Source: Microscilla marina ATCC 23134
GTDB taxonomy: Bacteria; Bacteroidota; Bacteroidia; Cytophagales; Microscillaceae
Reading direction: 5' to 3'
Length of the DNA stretch: 64,000 bases
Assembly: GCF_000169175.1 (NCBI RefSeq)
Contig: NZ_AAWS01000048.1
Coordinates: 1 to 64,000 of the forward strand
How positions within the stretch are numbered: position 1 is the first letter of the stretch; each line of letters opens with the position of its first letter. The notes below the pieces were generated by a model. It had not been told where the DNA came from. It saw only the letters and a list, made by a program, of their open reading frames with translations, and did no database searches. Below, piece by piece: positions 38,801 through 46,640 of this stretch. The translations under genes were made by a program, and so were the position numbers.

Positions 38801-41394
38801 TCTATGTCTTGCCACTGCAGTTTAGGCTCAAACCCCACATGATGGGCAAGGCTGCGAAACAAAGAGCCTACATACTTGATATAGTCCGTTTCATGGGTAT
38901 GCATCACAGACTGAATAAACTTAAACTCTAAGCCCAGCAACATTTCATCGTCTTGTCTTGCCATTGCCAACTCTTTGTCTGACAGCGCCAGTGCATAGAT
39001 GTGGGTTTTGCTGGGGTTAAAAGGCTCATTGGCTGTCCATTTTCTCAATCCTTCCATGCGGGTGTAGTTGGTCATTCCGGCGCTGCGCCTTAGTTTTAAA
39101 TAATCGTCGCCAATGTCGCTCCCATATTTTAGCTTGCCCAACACCTCGTATATTTGCTTGGGGAGCATCTTGAGCCCTACCAATAGCTTTTCCAACTCAC
39201 CCAATGCCTGCTCCACCAACCCATCAGCGTCTTCGGCACTATCGGCATGTGCAATGGGAGTGTCTACAAAAAGACTCAAAAACTCCACCCGCATTCGGTC
39301 TGATAGCTCCATGATAGATTTGAATATATCTTGCCTGCGATTGACCACATCATAGCGTCCTTTGATTTTTGCCTGAGCCGCCAAATCGCCTAGCAGCTTT
39401 ACAATTTCTTTGGGGCGCCCCAAATCCCCTTGGCGCACTGCCGACTCAATTCTTGCCAAAATAAGCTGGCTACTTTTTAGATCATCAGCATTGATGTCTA
39501 AGGGTCTTTCAGGCTGCTCCTCTTCGGCTGTTTTATCAGCATCAAATCCAGCTGAAATCAACAGCCTTAACATATTTCGGTCGCCATCGTGCCACCCCAC
39601 CTTCACCTTTTTATCTGACAATGCTTTGGCAGTATAGCGGGTGGGCACATTGACCACCCTGCCTAACCTGGCATCCAAATCATTGGCTGTGGCATTGGGT
39701 TTAGGTATCACCAGCTTGCTATTTTTTCTCATAAAGAATTCCACTTTTTCGCCCAACACATATTTGCGAATGAGCGGATACCCCCCAAAATAGGTCTTTT
39801 CTTCTTTGATGGTATTTTTGAGCCAATCGGCCACTTCCTTTTTGAGGTCTTTCACATTGCCGCTCAACGCAACTATTCCTCTTGGTCCTATCTTACGTAG
39901 GTATTTACTACCACCATTGACATAGTGCTTGATGATGCCTTCCAGGTGACGGTCTTTTTGCTCTAGAAACGGGATTTTCTCCTTTCCTTCGCCTCCTTTT
40001 GCTTGCAATATGCTTTCTTGCCAGCCTAACAACGCCTCCTGATTTTTTTGTTGTGTATCTTCCCCCTCTTTGTTGCCCAAAGTCTCCGCAGCACCTTTAA
40101 TTGCAGCATATTGTTGGTTGGCTTGCACATAATTTCTCACCCGCTGCAGATTATAAGGACTCAGGTAGCTTTTAAGCCTGGGCTGATAATTGTGCCAAAA
40201 ATCGAGTAATTCTTTAGGCTCAAGTTTTTCTACAAGTCTTACCACTTCTGCCTCATCTGCCCGAAGTTTTCCTGAAGGCACACCTTCACCTGCCCGCCCC
40301 AAAGAAATAGCAATACGCATTGCCGTAGAAGCTCTGCCCTTATTGTCGAGCAATTCATACAAATACTGCACGCGGGTATTATAACGCCAATGCTTCAGAC
40401 CATCTTCCTTTTTCGCTCCAAACGCGGCAGCAATGGCTACCCTTAAAGGTATTCTTTGGGTGTTTTCGGCATGGTAAACAAAAGCATTTTCTACCTTGCG
40501 TACATCGGGGCGAGATAAAAGGCTCATGACTGGATAAAAATTGGCAGGTTTTGGTTTGCCCACCAACCATTCGTACAAATAAGTAACGGCACCCTCTATC
40601 GACATGTGTACCTCAAAAAAGAGCCCTTTGATCGACTCGGCACTGCCTGGCATGCGCTCTGGATGGCTCCCTATTAAATTGTTGGTTTTTCTAAAGGTGT
40701 TATCAAAATCTTCGTTTCTGTTTTCGGTTGGATTAATGAGTCGCTTAACATCATCATCAAATGCCATGCTACCTTTAGAGGCTTGTATGTGGGGTAGCTC
40801 TTTTTGGAATTTTTCTAAGATTGAAGGGGTTTCGGCAAACGTTACAGCCTTGGCTTTTTCAAGCAAAAAATGGATCATGTGATCCAGCTCTTGCAAGTTT
40901 TCTTGTTGATAAGGGCGTTTATCCTTGTTGACCAATACTACTATATAATCTACCATCATCGACACCAACGCTTGCAACTCTTGCTGCCTGGTTTCCCTGT
41001 CTACTTCATCGAAGGCAAGCCCATCCCTTAAAAAGGCAAATTGTTGCCGATAATAAGCAAGGCGAGACAAAAGGGTATGTACATAACTTCTATACGTTAA
41101 CTTTGGGTTTCCTTCTTGTTGGGTTTCAGAAGCCCTGGCATAGCGTGGAAAGTCGCCATCGTCGGGCAAAGCTGCTGGTTCGCTCTTGATCTCTTCGGCG
41201 GAACGGGCAGCACTACCAGCACCACTTTTTAGTTTGGTTTGTATGGGGGTGTATTTAGATGGAACCGACTTGTGTTTGGTCTTGACTGGTTGGTGTTTGA
41301 CTTGGTGTAATTGTGGGTTTTTTGAACTTTGAACAGTAGTTGATGGAGAGGTTTCTTCTGTCTCCTGAACAATGGGTATGAGGCGGTCTGACAT
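35836..41394 (-). CDS. 1,852-residue protein with hydrophobic centre and OTU/papain-like C-terminus; candidate toxin
   Basis: There is no signal peptide. The first about 90 residues are a low-complexity, basic leader (KHQPVKTKHKSVP, KYTPIQTKLKSGA), of the kind seen on proteins loaded into contractile injection particles. Residues about 100-1300 are a long, mostly helical body. A hydrophobic region at about 1310-1400 (VVLVGVVPFASVGIVPIII, LTAMMYMGSFFLSD) could insert in membranes. A Lys/Pro-rich linker (about 1660-1715) precedes a compact C-terminal domain with GRGHNCLINCIVEGL (Cys1755) and HIVHVGNHFQIL (His1845), the order and spacing of an OTU/papain-fold cysteine protease. The likely reading is a large cargo toxin whose protease is the warhead. 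No immunity gene or injection apparatus lies beside it. The enzyme assignment is by motif only. Confidence 0.75.
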   Translation of the reverse strand: MSDRLIPIVQETEETSPSTTVQSSKNPQLHQVKHQPVKTKHKSVPSKYTPIQTKLKSGAGSAARSAEEIKSEPAALPDDGDFPRYARASETQQEGNPKLTYRSYVHTLLSRLAYYRQQFAFLRDGLAFDEVDRETRQQELQALVSMMVDYIVVLVNKDKRPYQQENLQELDHMIHFLLEKAKAVTFAETPSILEKFQKELPHIQASKGSMAFDDDVKRLINPTENRNEDFDNTFRKTNNLIGSHPERMPGSAESIKGLFFEVHMSIEGAVTYLYEWLVGKPKPANFYPVMSLLSRPDVRKVENAFVYHAENTQRIPLRVAIAAAFGAKKEDGLKHWRYNTRVQYLYELLDNKGRASTAMRIAISLGRAGEGVPSGKLRADEAEVVRLVEKLEPKELLDFWHNYQPRLKSYLSPYNLQRVRNYVQANQQYAAIKGAAETLGNKEGEDTQQKNQEALLGWQESILQAKGGEGKEKIPFLEQKDRHLEGIIKHYVNGGSKYLRKIGPRGIVALSGNVKDLKKEVADWLKNTIKEEKTYFGGYPLIRKYVLGEKVEFFMRKNSKLVIPKPNATANDLDARLGRVVNVPTRYTAKALSDKKVKVGWHDGDRNMLRLLISAGFDADKTAEEEQPERPLDINADDLKSSQLILARIESAVRQGDLGRPKEIVKLLGDLAAQAKIKGRYDVVNRRQDIFKSIMELSDRMRVEFLSLFVDTPIAHADSAEDADGLVEQALGELEKLLVGLKMLPKQIYEVLGKLKYGSDIGDDYLKLRRSAGMTNYTRMEGLRKWTANEPFNPSKTHIYALALSDKELAMARQDDEMLLGLEFKFIQSVMHTHETDYIKYVGSLFRSLAHHVGFEPKLQWQDIDKKSRQGAYKKMQNWVKPPNQGSPRQHRLTPVEAKDFSQNYLGYYTKYIGKGKGAGKAAEQAKQDRKAQEERWDSLATHDEMVVNDAEYRRQVGIWCARLHKVAVNKNYHDIMLMMMRIWQAGDNLYVPKGIVVKSYQRNPYLKQDFNEKRKEVFLFEVFDALQETAQKRIAQDTFLGYQSHQKASLNKSIKHLQGGTLELIPFIIKQGFRWFRKLDGKDKELAQYTFTGLHGRVLLDEWTDYKSNKTALGKRNNLREQMAKLKQEIKENKEPGLFEQKKERLEELKEEVETQSREIRQKHLPLPSKEQLERLYGGNESTHTSLVLDLMTHLSDAATHDKAFVDTLLAEGYLAEDIFALSENYLTLHANIKNKSLNAGVSWKWLTAKADEYKEGGARLVSAMRNIEQGVNAKNAFEDLGQDKEYFEKTFKDDVTKRQEGFEKTTTAYRKNLIKTIELVVLVGVVPFASVGIVPIIIDNLVLGALYAGTGFVTAVIDKALDPDKETIQNYVGFAGFEAIKASLTAMMYMGSFFLSDAIKESKLLGDSINALNDGGKKPGELAVKDGGRYVGVGMTRSLGKEVIKGLEGFVKGKPNEDTWRNIRDQVTNPASLVKALTKATTNTTFEVTGLNDVLKEEMNPLSEQSKDKEVLDPKERNAEFRANEGARAIRRYINTPLGLDKLVEYTQEMVSNRNPLFKSFEDKSDKDDVQSLAQAHIEEKMKEDRLQDAIDDLEEVVERVNEEIVDHNASAKNQKVSFINMSDIYNVVKNTGVAGIDQLKGALWAIRNNLDFLWSRNKAATNKPKKATDGKQSSQEEILKSGKNLNPENKTQKTTAPKLKAKKTKRRRSLKAIEAEKWANNWFRDGALVTGSYQGQPYTFNVQNVSGRGHNCLINCIVEGLGEDSTQVLNIRKFLMTQFPEEVQKGNYLEASDEIVGAIFSQLTQNANVVVWRRTGESTVDAMNFIAGRGSRVLHIVHVGNHFQILNPR

Positions 41395-41475
41395 AATATG
41401 CTAAGTGTTTATATTGTATTTTTTTGATATACCTGATTGGTACTACAAAGTAACAATGACCACTGGGTATGTCCC

Positions 41476-41528
41476 ATTTTTGCTGCCCTTCAAATGCTCT
41501 ACTGGCACCCCTTCAAATGCCCTTCATG
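41476..41528 (-). repeat. 53-nt upstream element, copy 2
   Basis: About 80% match to 30548-30600. It lies 82 bp upstream of the 1,852-residue gene. On the minus strand it contains GGCATTTGAAGGGG and AGCATTTGAAGGGC. Confidence 0.5.
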
Positions 41529-41593
41529 GGGAGTTTTAGGAACGGAAAAAAAATAACCCCCGAATCAAGTTCGGGGCTGTAAGTTTTCAGTTT

Positions 41594-41735
41594 GGAGGTG
41601 CTCTTTCACCCTGATACTTCGTTACTTTTTTTAGCCGTAGCTATGGCTACGCCTGCAAAAAGTGCCTCCTCTCAGAATAAAATCCCTACCTCAAAATCGG
41701 TAATTTATTTTTTCACTATTCCTTAAACAAAGAAA
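41594..41735. repeat. Dispersed repeat, short form
   Basis: Shares its two ends with 57778-57990: the left end around ACTTCGTTAC and GCCGTAGC...GCTACG, and the right end around ATCTC/ATCCCTACCTC, TTTATTTTT and ACTATTCCTTAA / ACCATTACTAAG. The middle differs in length. Non-coding, lying between the giant gene and the response regulator. Confidence 0.5.
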
Positions 41736-41778
41736 CCAAGTACCTGAATAGTTGCAGATACTTGGTTTGTAAAGGTGT

Positions 41779-42642
41779 TTAAAAATGTTGAATCAATTTG
41801 GGCAAATCGTCTTTGGGCGTCAGGCTCATTTTTTTCTTAATCCGGTAGCGCGCTGTTTCCAAGCCTTTTTTAGAAATATTCAGAATTTGCATGGTTTCCT
41901 TTACCGACAAGTTCATTTTCATGTAAGCACAAAGCTTTAACTCGTTGGGACTAAGCACGGGGTAATTTTGCTGCAATCGGGTAAAAAAATGGGGGTGTAC
42001 TTTTTCAAAGTGTAACTTAAACTTGCCCCACTGGTTGTCCAGGCTTAAGCCGTTTTGCAAGGTTTTAAGGTAGCTTTTTATAGTGTTATCCTGAGAGGCT
42101 ATAGGTTGAAGTTTTTTTACCACCCCGTCCAGCAATTCGTTTTTTTGGGCTACCTGCAAGGCAATTGTTGACAATTCTCTGTTTTGGGCATCTATGACTG
42201 ACTGCAACAATGTTTTTTCTCTTTGGTGGAGCGCACTCATGCGCATAGCCGCCTTGGAACGCGCCAATAGTTCGATGCGGCTAAAAGGCTTGCGAATATA
42301 ATCTATAGCGCCTGTTTCCAGGGCTTCTTCCAGGTTGCGATCTTCTATTTGGGCACCTGTAGCTATGATAATAGGTATGTGTTGGGTTTCTTCTTGTTTT
42401 TTCAAATAACCAATCACTTCCAAGCCAGAGAGCATGGGCATTTCCCAGTCCAGAATAATCAAATCGGGCAACTCTTCTTTGGCTATCTGGTAAGCAATAG
42501 AACCATTGCAGGCATTGAGCAACTCATAGGGTTGTTTGGTGTCATTAAAATACTGAAATATGGTTTCAATGACTGCTGGATTATCATCGGCTACCAATAT
42601 TTTTTTTCTGAAGGAATGAGGGTTCATTGTCATAGGATACAA
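41779..42642 (-). CDS. Response regulator with LuxR-like C-terminal HTH
   Basis: The 287-residue protein has a receiver domain at about 12-130 (acidic pair Asp19-Asp20, phospho-acceptor Asp65 in LIILDWEMP, Thr95 and Lys118 in IRKPF), a coiled-coil linker (about 135-200) and a C-terminal winged or LuxR-like helix-turn-helix (SPNELKLCAYMKMNLSVKET followed by ILNISKKGLETARYRIKKK), a form frequent in Bacteroidota regulators. It diverges from the TPR histidine kinase at 42856 across 213 bp, so the two are a probable two-component pair. Targets unknown. Confidence 0.9.
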   Translation of the reverse strand: MYPMTMNPHSFRKKILVADDNPAVIETIFQYFNDTKQPYELLNACNGSIAYQIAKEELPDLIILDWEMPMLSGLEVIGYLKKQEETQHIPIIIATGAQIEDRNLEEALETGAIDYIRKPFSRIELLARSKAAMRMSALHQREKTLLQSVIDAQNRELSTIALQVAQKNELLDGVVKKLQPIASQDNTIKSYLKTLQNGLSLDNQWGKFKLHFEKVHPHFFTRLQQNYPVLSPNELKLCAYMKMNLSVKETMQILNISKKGLETARYRIKKKMSLTPKDDLPKLIQHF

Positions 42643-42855
42643 TACTTTTGGTTAGCAAGTAAATTATTCAAGTGATGATGTGAACAGTTTGGTCGGGCTA
42701 TTTTCGAAATAACTATACAACATCAAAAGCAATACAACTCGAAGCCGGAATAAGTTGCCTTGAATTTAAATTTAGCCACAGGCAACCAATCTAACCCAAG
42801 ACATGTATTGGGTAAACAAATACAATCAGGTACATATTCCTAAATCACTTATTTT

Positions 42856-45681
42856 ATGCTTACTAAAACAATGAATACATTTTGTAAATTATGTGTGCTC
42901 ATGCTCATTGCCTCACACTGTGTTTTTGCTCAAAACCCTCACACGGTTGATTCTTTGCAAAAAGCGTTGAAAACTACCCTCACCAACCAACAAAAGGTAG
43001 ATGTATACAACCTATTGGCAAAAGAATACCGCTATATGGATTCTGCCAGGGTAGCCCACTACACTTCACAGTCCATTAGTTTGTCCAACGCCATCCATTA
43101 CCCTCAAGGGGTAGCTGATGCCTGGTACTATCTGGGCTTTGTAAACCTCGTCAAAGGCAAACGCGTGGACGCCATGCAGTTTTTTGAAAAAATATTGCGC
43201 CTTTCTCAAAAAATAAAGTATCAGGAAGGCGTGGCCAATGCTTACAATGGCATAGGGGCTACTTATTGGTTTAAGGGCCATATGGACAAGGCACTGGGTT
43301 ACTACCAAAAATCGCTTCAGATAAGAACCCAAATCAAAGACCAAAAAGGCATGGCATCTACTTGCGTCAATATAGGTACCATTTACCAATACCAAGGCAA
43401 GCACGCCCAAGCCATCAAGATTTACTTGAGGGCACTTCGTATAGAAACCAGCCTTGGCAACAAAAAAGGTATAGGCAAGTGTTACAATGCTTTGGCTAAC
43501 ATTTACACCAACCAAGGTAACTACCCCAAAGCGTTGGAACTTTACCAAGACGCGGCTAAAACACAGCGAGAAATTAAAGATACATTGGGGCTGTCAACAG
43601 CGTATAATAACCTCGGTGTTGTTTATACACGACAAGGCAACTACCCTAAAGCCATTCAGTTTCACCAACGATCGCTTGCCATCGACCAACGGATAAAAGA
43701 CAAGCGAAGCATGGCTGTAAACTACAACAACCTGGGAATCATATACAGGTATCAGGGCAACTACCCCAAGGCTTTAGAGACTTTTCAAAAATCGCTTAAA
43801 ATACGTGAACAAACGAATAACAAGCAGGGAATAGCGCAGTGTTTTAACAACATTGGGGATATTCACAAAACGCAAGGAAATTATGCCACAGCCTTAGGCT
43901 TCTTTAGGCGTGCTTTTAAAATATATCAACAAAAAAAATATAAAAGAGGGATGGCAATTAGCCATAACAATATGGGCATAGTGCATGAATTACAAGGCAA
44001 CTATGCTCAAGCACTGGACTATTACCAAAAAGCACTTGTGCTGGAAAAACAACTCAAACTCAAGGCAAAAATTGCGGATAGTTACTTGGGTTTAGGGCGG
44101 GTTGCACTGTTACAAAAACAGTATACAAAAGCCCATGATTTTTTTGAAAAAGCCCTGAAAATGCGGGAAGCAATGGGAGAAAAAGCAATGTCGGCAGAAG
44201 CCCAAATAAACCTGGGCATGGCATACTATTCTCAAAAAAACTATAGCCAGGCTCAACAATGCCTGGAAAAGGGTGTGCAAGCTGCCTCCAAAGCAGGGTT
44301 TATTCTATTTATAAAGTATGGCACTGAGTACCTTGCCAAGGTATACCAAGCGATGGGTAACCCACAAAAGGCTCTAGAAAATCACATACGTTTTAAACAA
44401 ATGGCAGACAGTCTTTTAAACAAAAAGAACGTTCAGAAGATTGCCCGTTTGGAAACCCAATACATTGCACAAAAACGTGTCGACTCTTTGCGGGTAATAC
44501 AAACCCAAAAAGACCAGTTGGCACAGGCAGACATACGCCGCCGGGAAGCTACCCAAAGCGCTACTTACCTGGGTTTGGGACTCTCTGCTCTGCTGGTCAT
44601 CGTGTTATGGATGTTTTACCGTAGCCAGCAACGCCACAACCGCAAACTTAGCAGCATCAACACAGAGTTAGAGGAGTCTTATATGACCATTCGAAACAGT
44701 GCTCAACTCATTTCTGAACAAAAAAATGAACTGGAACAAGCCTTGCAAAAACTTAAAGAACTGGATAGTTTTAAGGAAAAAATGGTAGGAATGATTGCCC
44801 ATGACCTCAAAAACCCTTTGCAGGCCATCATAGGGTTTACTCAAGATACACATGTACACCCTGAGGCAAACGCCATCCATCGGGCTGCCCAACGCATGCT
44901 CTTGCTCATTTTGAATATGCTGGATGCGCAAAAGTTTAATAAAACCGAGGTTAAGCTCAAAAAATCTACCCAGAGCCTGCCACAACTGGGAAAAACAACC
45001 CTTGCACAGGTAGAATGGTTTGCCCAAGCCAAAAACATTCGCCTAGAGCAAGCAGCCACTCAGGAAATGTACTTGCCTGTAGACACCCAGCTGGTATCCA
45101 GGGTATTGCTTAACCTTTTGCACAACGCCATCAAGTTTACCCCTAATAACGGGCACATTACCCTACAATACGAAGCAATGCCTGCTACCCAAGAGATAAA
45201 AGTGATGGTGAGTGACAATGGAGAGGGCATTGCCCCTGAACACTTGGCAACCATATTTAAGCCTTACCACCAAGCCAATGCCAAACAAGCCTCTACCGGG
45301 CTGGGGCTTGCATTTTGTAAAATGGTGGTAGAAGCCCACCATGGTAATATTGGAGTAATATCAACTTTGGGCAAAGGCAGTACTTTTTGGTTTACTTTGC
45401 CTATGCCTGAAGTCATTCAACCTACCCAAACATTGGCCAAAGAGTTTGCCCATACACACACGTCTGCGCTACGCCTCACCCCCGAAGATAAGGCGTATTT
45501 AAAACCTTACCTCAGCAAAATAAAGGAGCATAAGATTTATCATTTTACAAAAATCAAATCCATTCTTCAACAAATAGACGACCACAAACACCCTGACCTG
45601 GCTCTTTGGAAAAACACCCTAAAGCAAGCGATGGTAACTGCCAACCAACCACAGTACGAGTCTTTGATTAATATGCATTAA
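42856..45681 (+). CDS. TPR-containing sensor histidine kinase
   Basis: The 941-residue protein has a signal peptide (the first Met, or MNTFCKLC at 42871, followed by a hydrophobic core to VFAQ), about ten TPR units in the periplasm (residues about 40-520; YNNLGVVYTRQGNYPKAIQF is typical), a transmembrane helix at about 571-590, a coiled coil, a dimerisation domain with His649 in MIAHDLKNPLQ, and a HATPase domain: N box LLNLLHNAIKFTPNNG (about 751), G1 DNGEGI and G2 GLGLAF. About 75 residues follow the kinase core. No receiver domain is fused; the phosphoryl group probably passes to the divergent response regulator. Confidence 0.92.
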   Translation: MLTKTMNTFCKLCVLMLIASHCVFAQNPHTVDSLQKALKTTLTNQQKVDVYNLLAKEYRYMDSARVAHYTSQSISLSNAIHYPQGVADAWYYLGFVNLVKGKRVDAMQFFEKILRLSQKIKYQEGVANAYNGIGATYWFKGHMDKALGYYQKSLQIRTQIKDQKGMASTCVNIGTIYQYQGKHAQAIKIYLRALRIETSLGNKKGIGKCYNALANIYTNQGNYPKALELYQDAAKTQREIKDTLGLSTAYNNLGVVYTRQGNYPKAIQFHQRSLAIDQRIKDKRSMAVNYNNLGIIYRYQGNYPKALETFQKSLKIREQTNNKQGIAQCFNNIGDIHKTQGNYATALGFFRRAFKIYQQKKYKRGMAISHNNMGIVHELQGNYAQALDYYQKALVLEKQLKLKAKIADSYLGLGRVALLQKQYTKAHDFFEKALKMREAMGEKAMSAEAQINLGMAYYSQKNYSQAQQCLEKGVQAASKAGFILFIKYGTEYLAKVYQAMGNPQKALENHIRFKQMADSLLNKKNVQKIARLETQYIAQKRVDSLRVIQTQKDQLAQADIRRREATQSATYLGLGLSALLVIVLWMFYRSQQRHNRKLSSINTELEESYMTIRNSAQLISEQKNELEQALQKLKELDSFKEKMVGMIAHDLKNPLQAIIGFTQDTHVHPEANAIHRAAQRMLLLILNMLDAQKFNKTEVKLKKSTQSLPQLGKTTLAQVEWFAQAKNIRLEQAATQEMYLPVDTQLVSRVLLNLLHNAIKFTPNNGHITLQYEAMPATQEIKVMVSDNGEGIAPEHLATIFKPYHQANAKQASTGLGLAFCKMVVEAHHGNIGVISTLGKGSTFWFTLPMPEVIQPTQTLAKEFAHTHTSALRLTPEDKAYLKPYLSKIKEHKIYHFTKIKSILQQIDDHKHPDLALWKNTLKQAMVTANQPQYESLINMH

Positions 45682-45725
45682 GGGCAGGTATTAGTGCTTG
45701 CTTAAAATTAGTCGAAGAGGTCAAG

Positions 45726-45749
45726 CCCTCCAAACTTGATTTGGAGGGT
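45726..45749 (+). terminator. Terminator of the histidine kinase gene
   Basis: CCCTCCAAA / TTTGGAGGG arms with a 5-nt loop, then TTTAT, 45 bp after the stop. Confidence 0.7.
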
Positions 45750-45779
45750 TTATAAACTCAACAAAGCTCAGTTGAGCGC

Positions 45780-45824
45780 AACAAATTCATAATCCATTGA
45801 AAATTAGCATACTATGAATTTGTT
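45780..45824. repeat. 12-bp perfect inverted repeat
   Basis: AACAAATTCATA (45780-45791) and TATGAATTTGTT (45813-45824) are exact reverse complements. It lies between the kinase terminator and the end of the ABC operon. Regulatory or element-end role unknown. Confidence 0.45.
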
Positions 45825-45846
45825 AGTTGCCTATAAACCGAATCTA

Positions 45847-45869
45847 CAGCCGCTTGCTGTGATGAGCTC
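45847..45869 (-). repeat. GAGCTC-type dispersed repeat (inverted copy)
   Basis: On the minus strand it reads GAGCTCATCACAGCAAGCGG and is followed by CTGTAGATTCGGTTTATA. Related copies are at 35443, 57158 and 57240. Confidence 0.5.
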
Positions 45870-45922
45870 AACACAGTTAAACAGGGTGTACCTAGAATCT
45901 TATCGGGGTTTCTAACTAAATA

Positions 45923-46617
45923 CTACACCGTTTGCAAGTACAGTTCCTCTAACTCAAGCGCCGTTAGGCTCGCTGCTTCTACCTGAGACACCAAATTTCC
46001 TGCATTTAAGATTCCGATTTGATGGGCAATTTCTTTAGCACGAAAAATATCGTGGGTAGCCATCAAAATCGCTGTTTTTTGCTGCGCCAACTCTATCAAA
46101 ATATTTGAAAATTCATTGGCTGCTTTAGGGTCTAGTCCACTGGTAGGCTCATCTAACAACAACGCCTTGGCTTTCTTGCTCAACGCAATTGCAATTCCTA
46201 CCTTTTGGCGCATCCCCTTCGAATACCCTTTGGTGGTTTTTCGTGAGCATCGTCTTGTAAGCCTACTTTTTTTAAGAAATAAACCAGGTCTTCTTTTGAG
46301 TATTGGAAACCTGCCAACGAAGAAAAAAACTTTAGGTTTTGCAGCCCCGTGAGGTGGGGGTATAACATGACAGTTTCTGGAATATAAGCCAAGTATTTTT
46401 TAGACAAAGCAGGGGATGTAGCTACCGAAGCATCATCGACCAGTGCTTGACCACTGGTGGGTTTTATAAAACCTAAAAAGCAGTTGATGGTAGTCGTTTT
46501 GCCTGCACCGTTTTGACCAAGCAAAGCAAATATTTCCCCTTCGTTGATGGTGAGATTCAATTGATTAAGTGCAGTATGATTGCCGTATTTTTTGGTAAGG
46601 TCAATAGCTTTGAGCAT
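45923..46617 (-). pseudogene. ABC transporter ATPase, split by a one-base frameshift
   Basis: Two frames make one protein of about 231 residues. The first (46617-46198) holds Walker A (LLGQNGAGKTTTINCFLG) and the Q-loop region; the second (46213-45923) holds the Walker B (KALLLDEPTSGLDP) and the H-loop (MATHDIF). Reading between them needs one more A in the run AAAAA at 46237-46241 (T on the plus strand): with six A the protein reads HEKTTKGYSKGMRQKVGIAI, restoring the signature motif. It is the energy-coupling partner of the two permeases downstream in coordinate terms (46641, 47995), and starts 23 bp after the first. The lesion may be a sequencing slip in a homopolymer, a true null, or slippage-tolerated. 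Confidence 0.8.
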
Positions 46618-46640
46618 TATTTCGTATTTTTTGAATAAAA

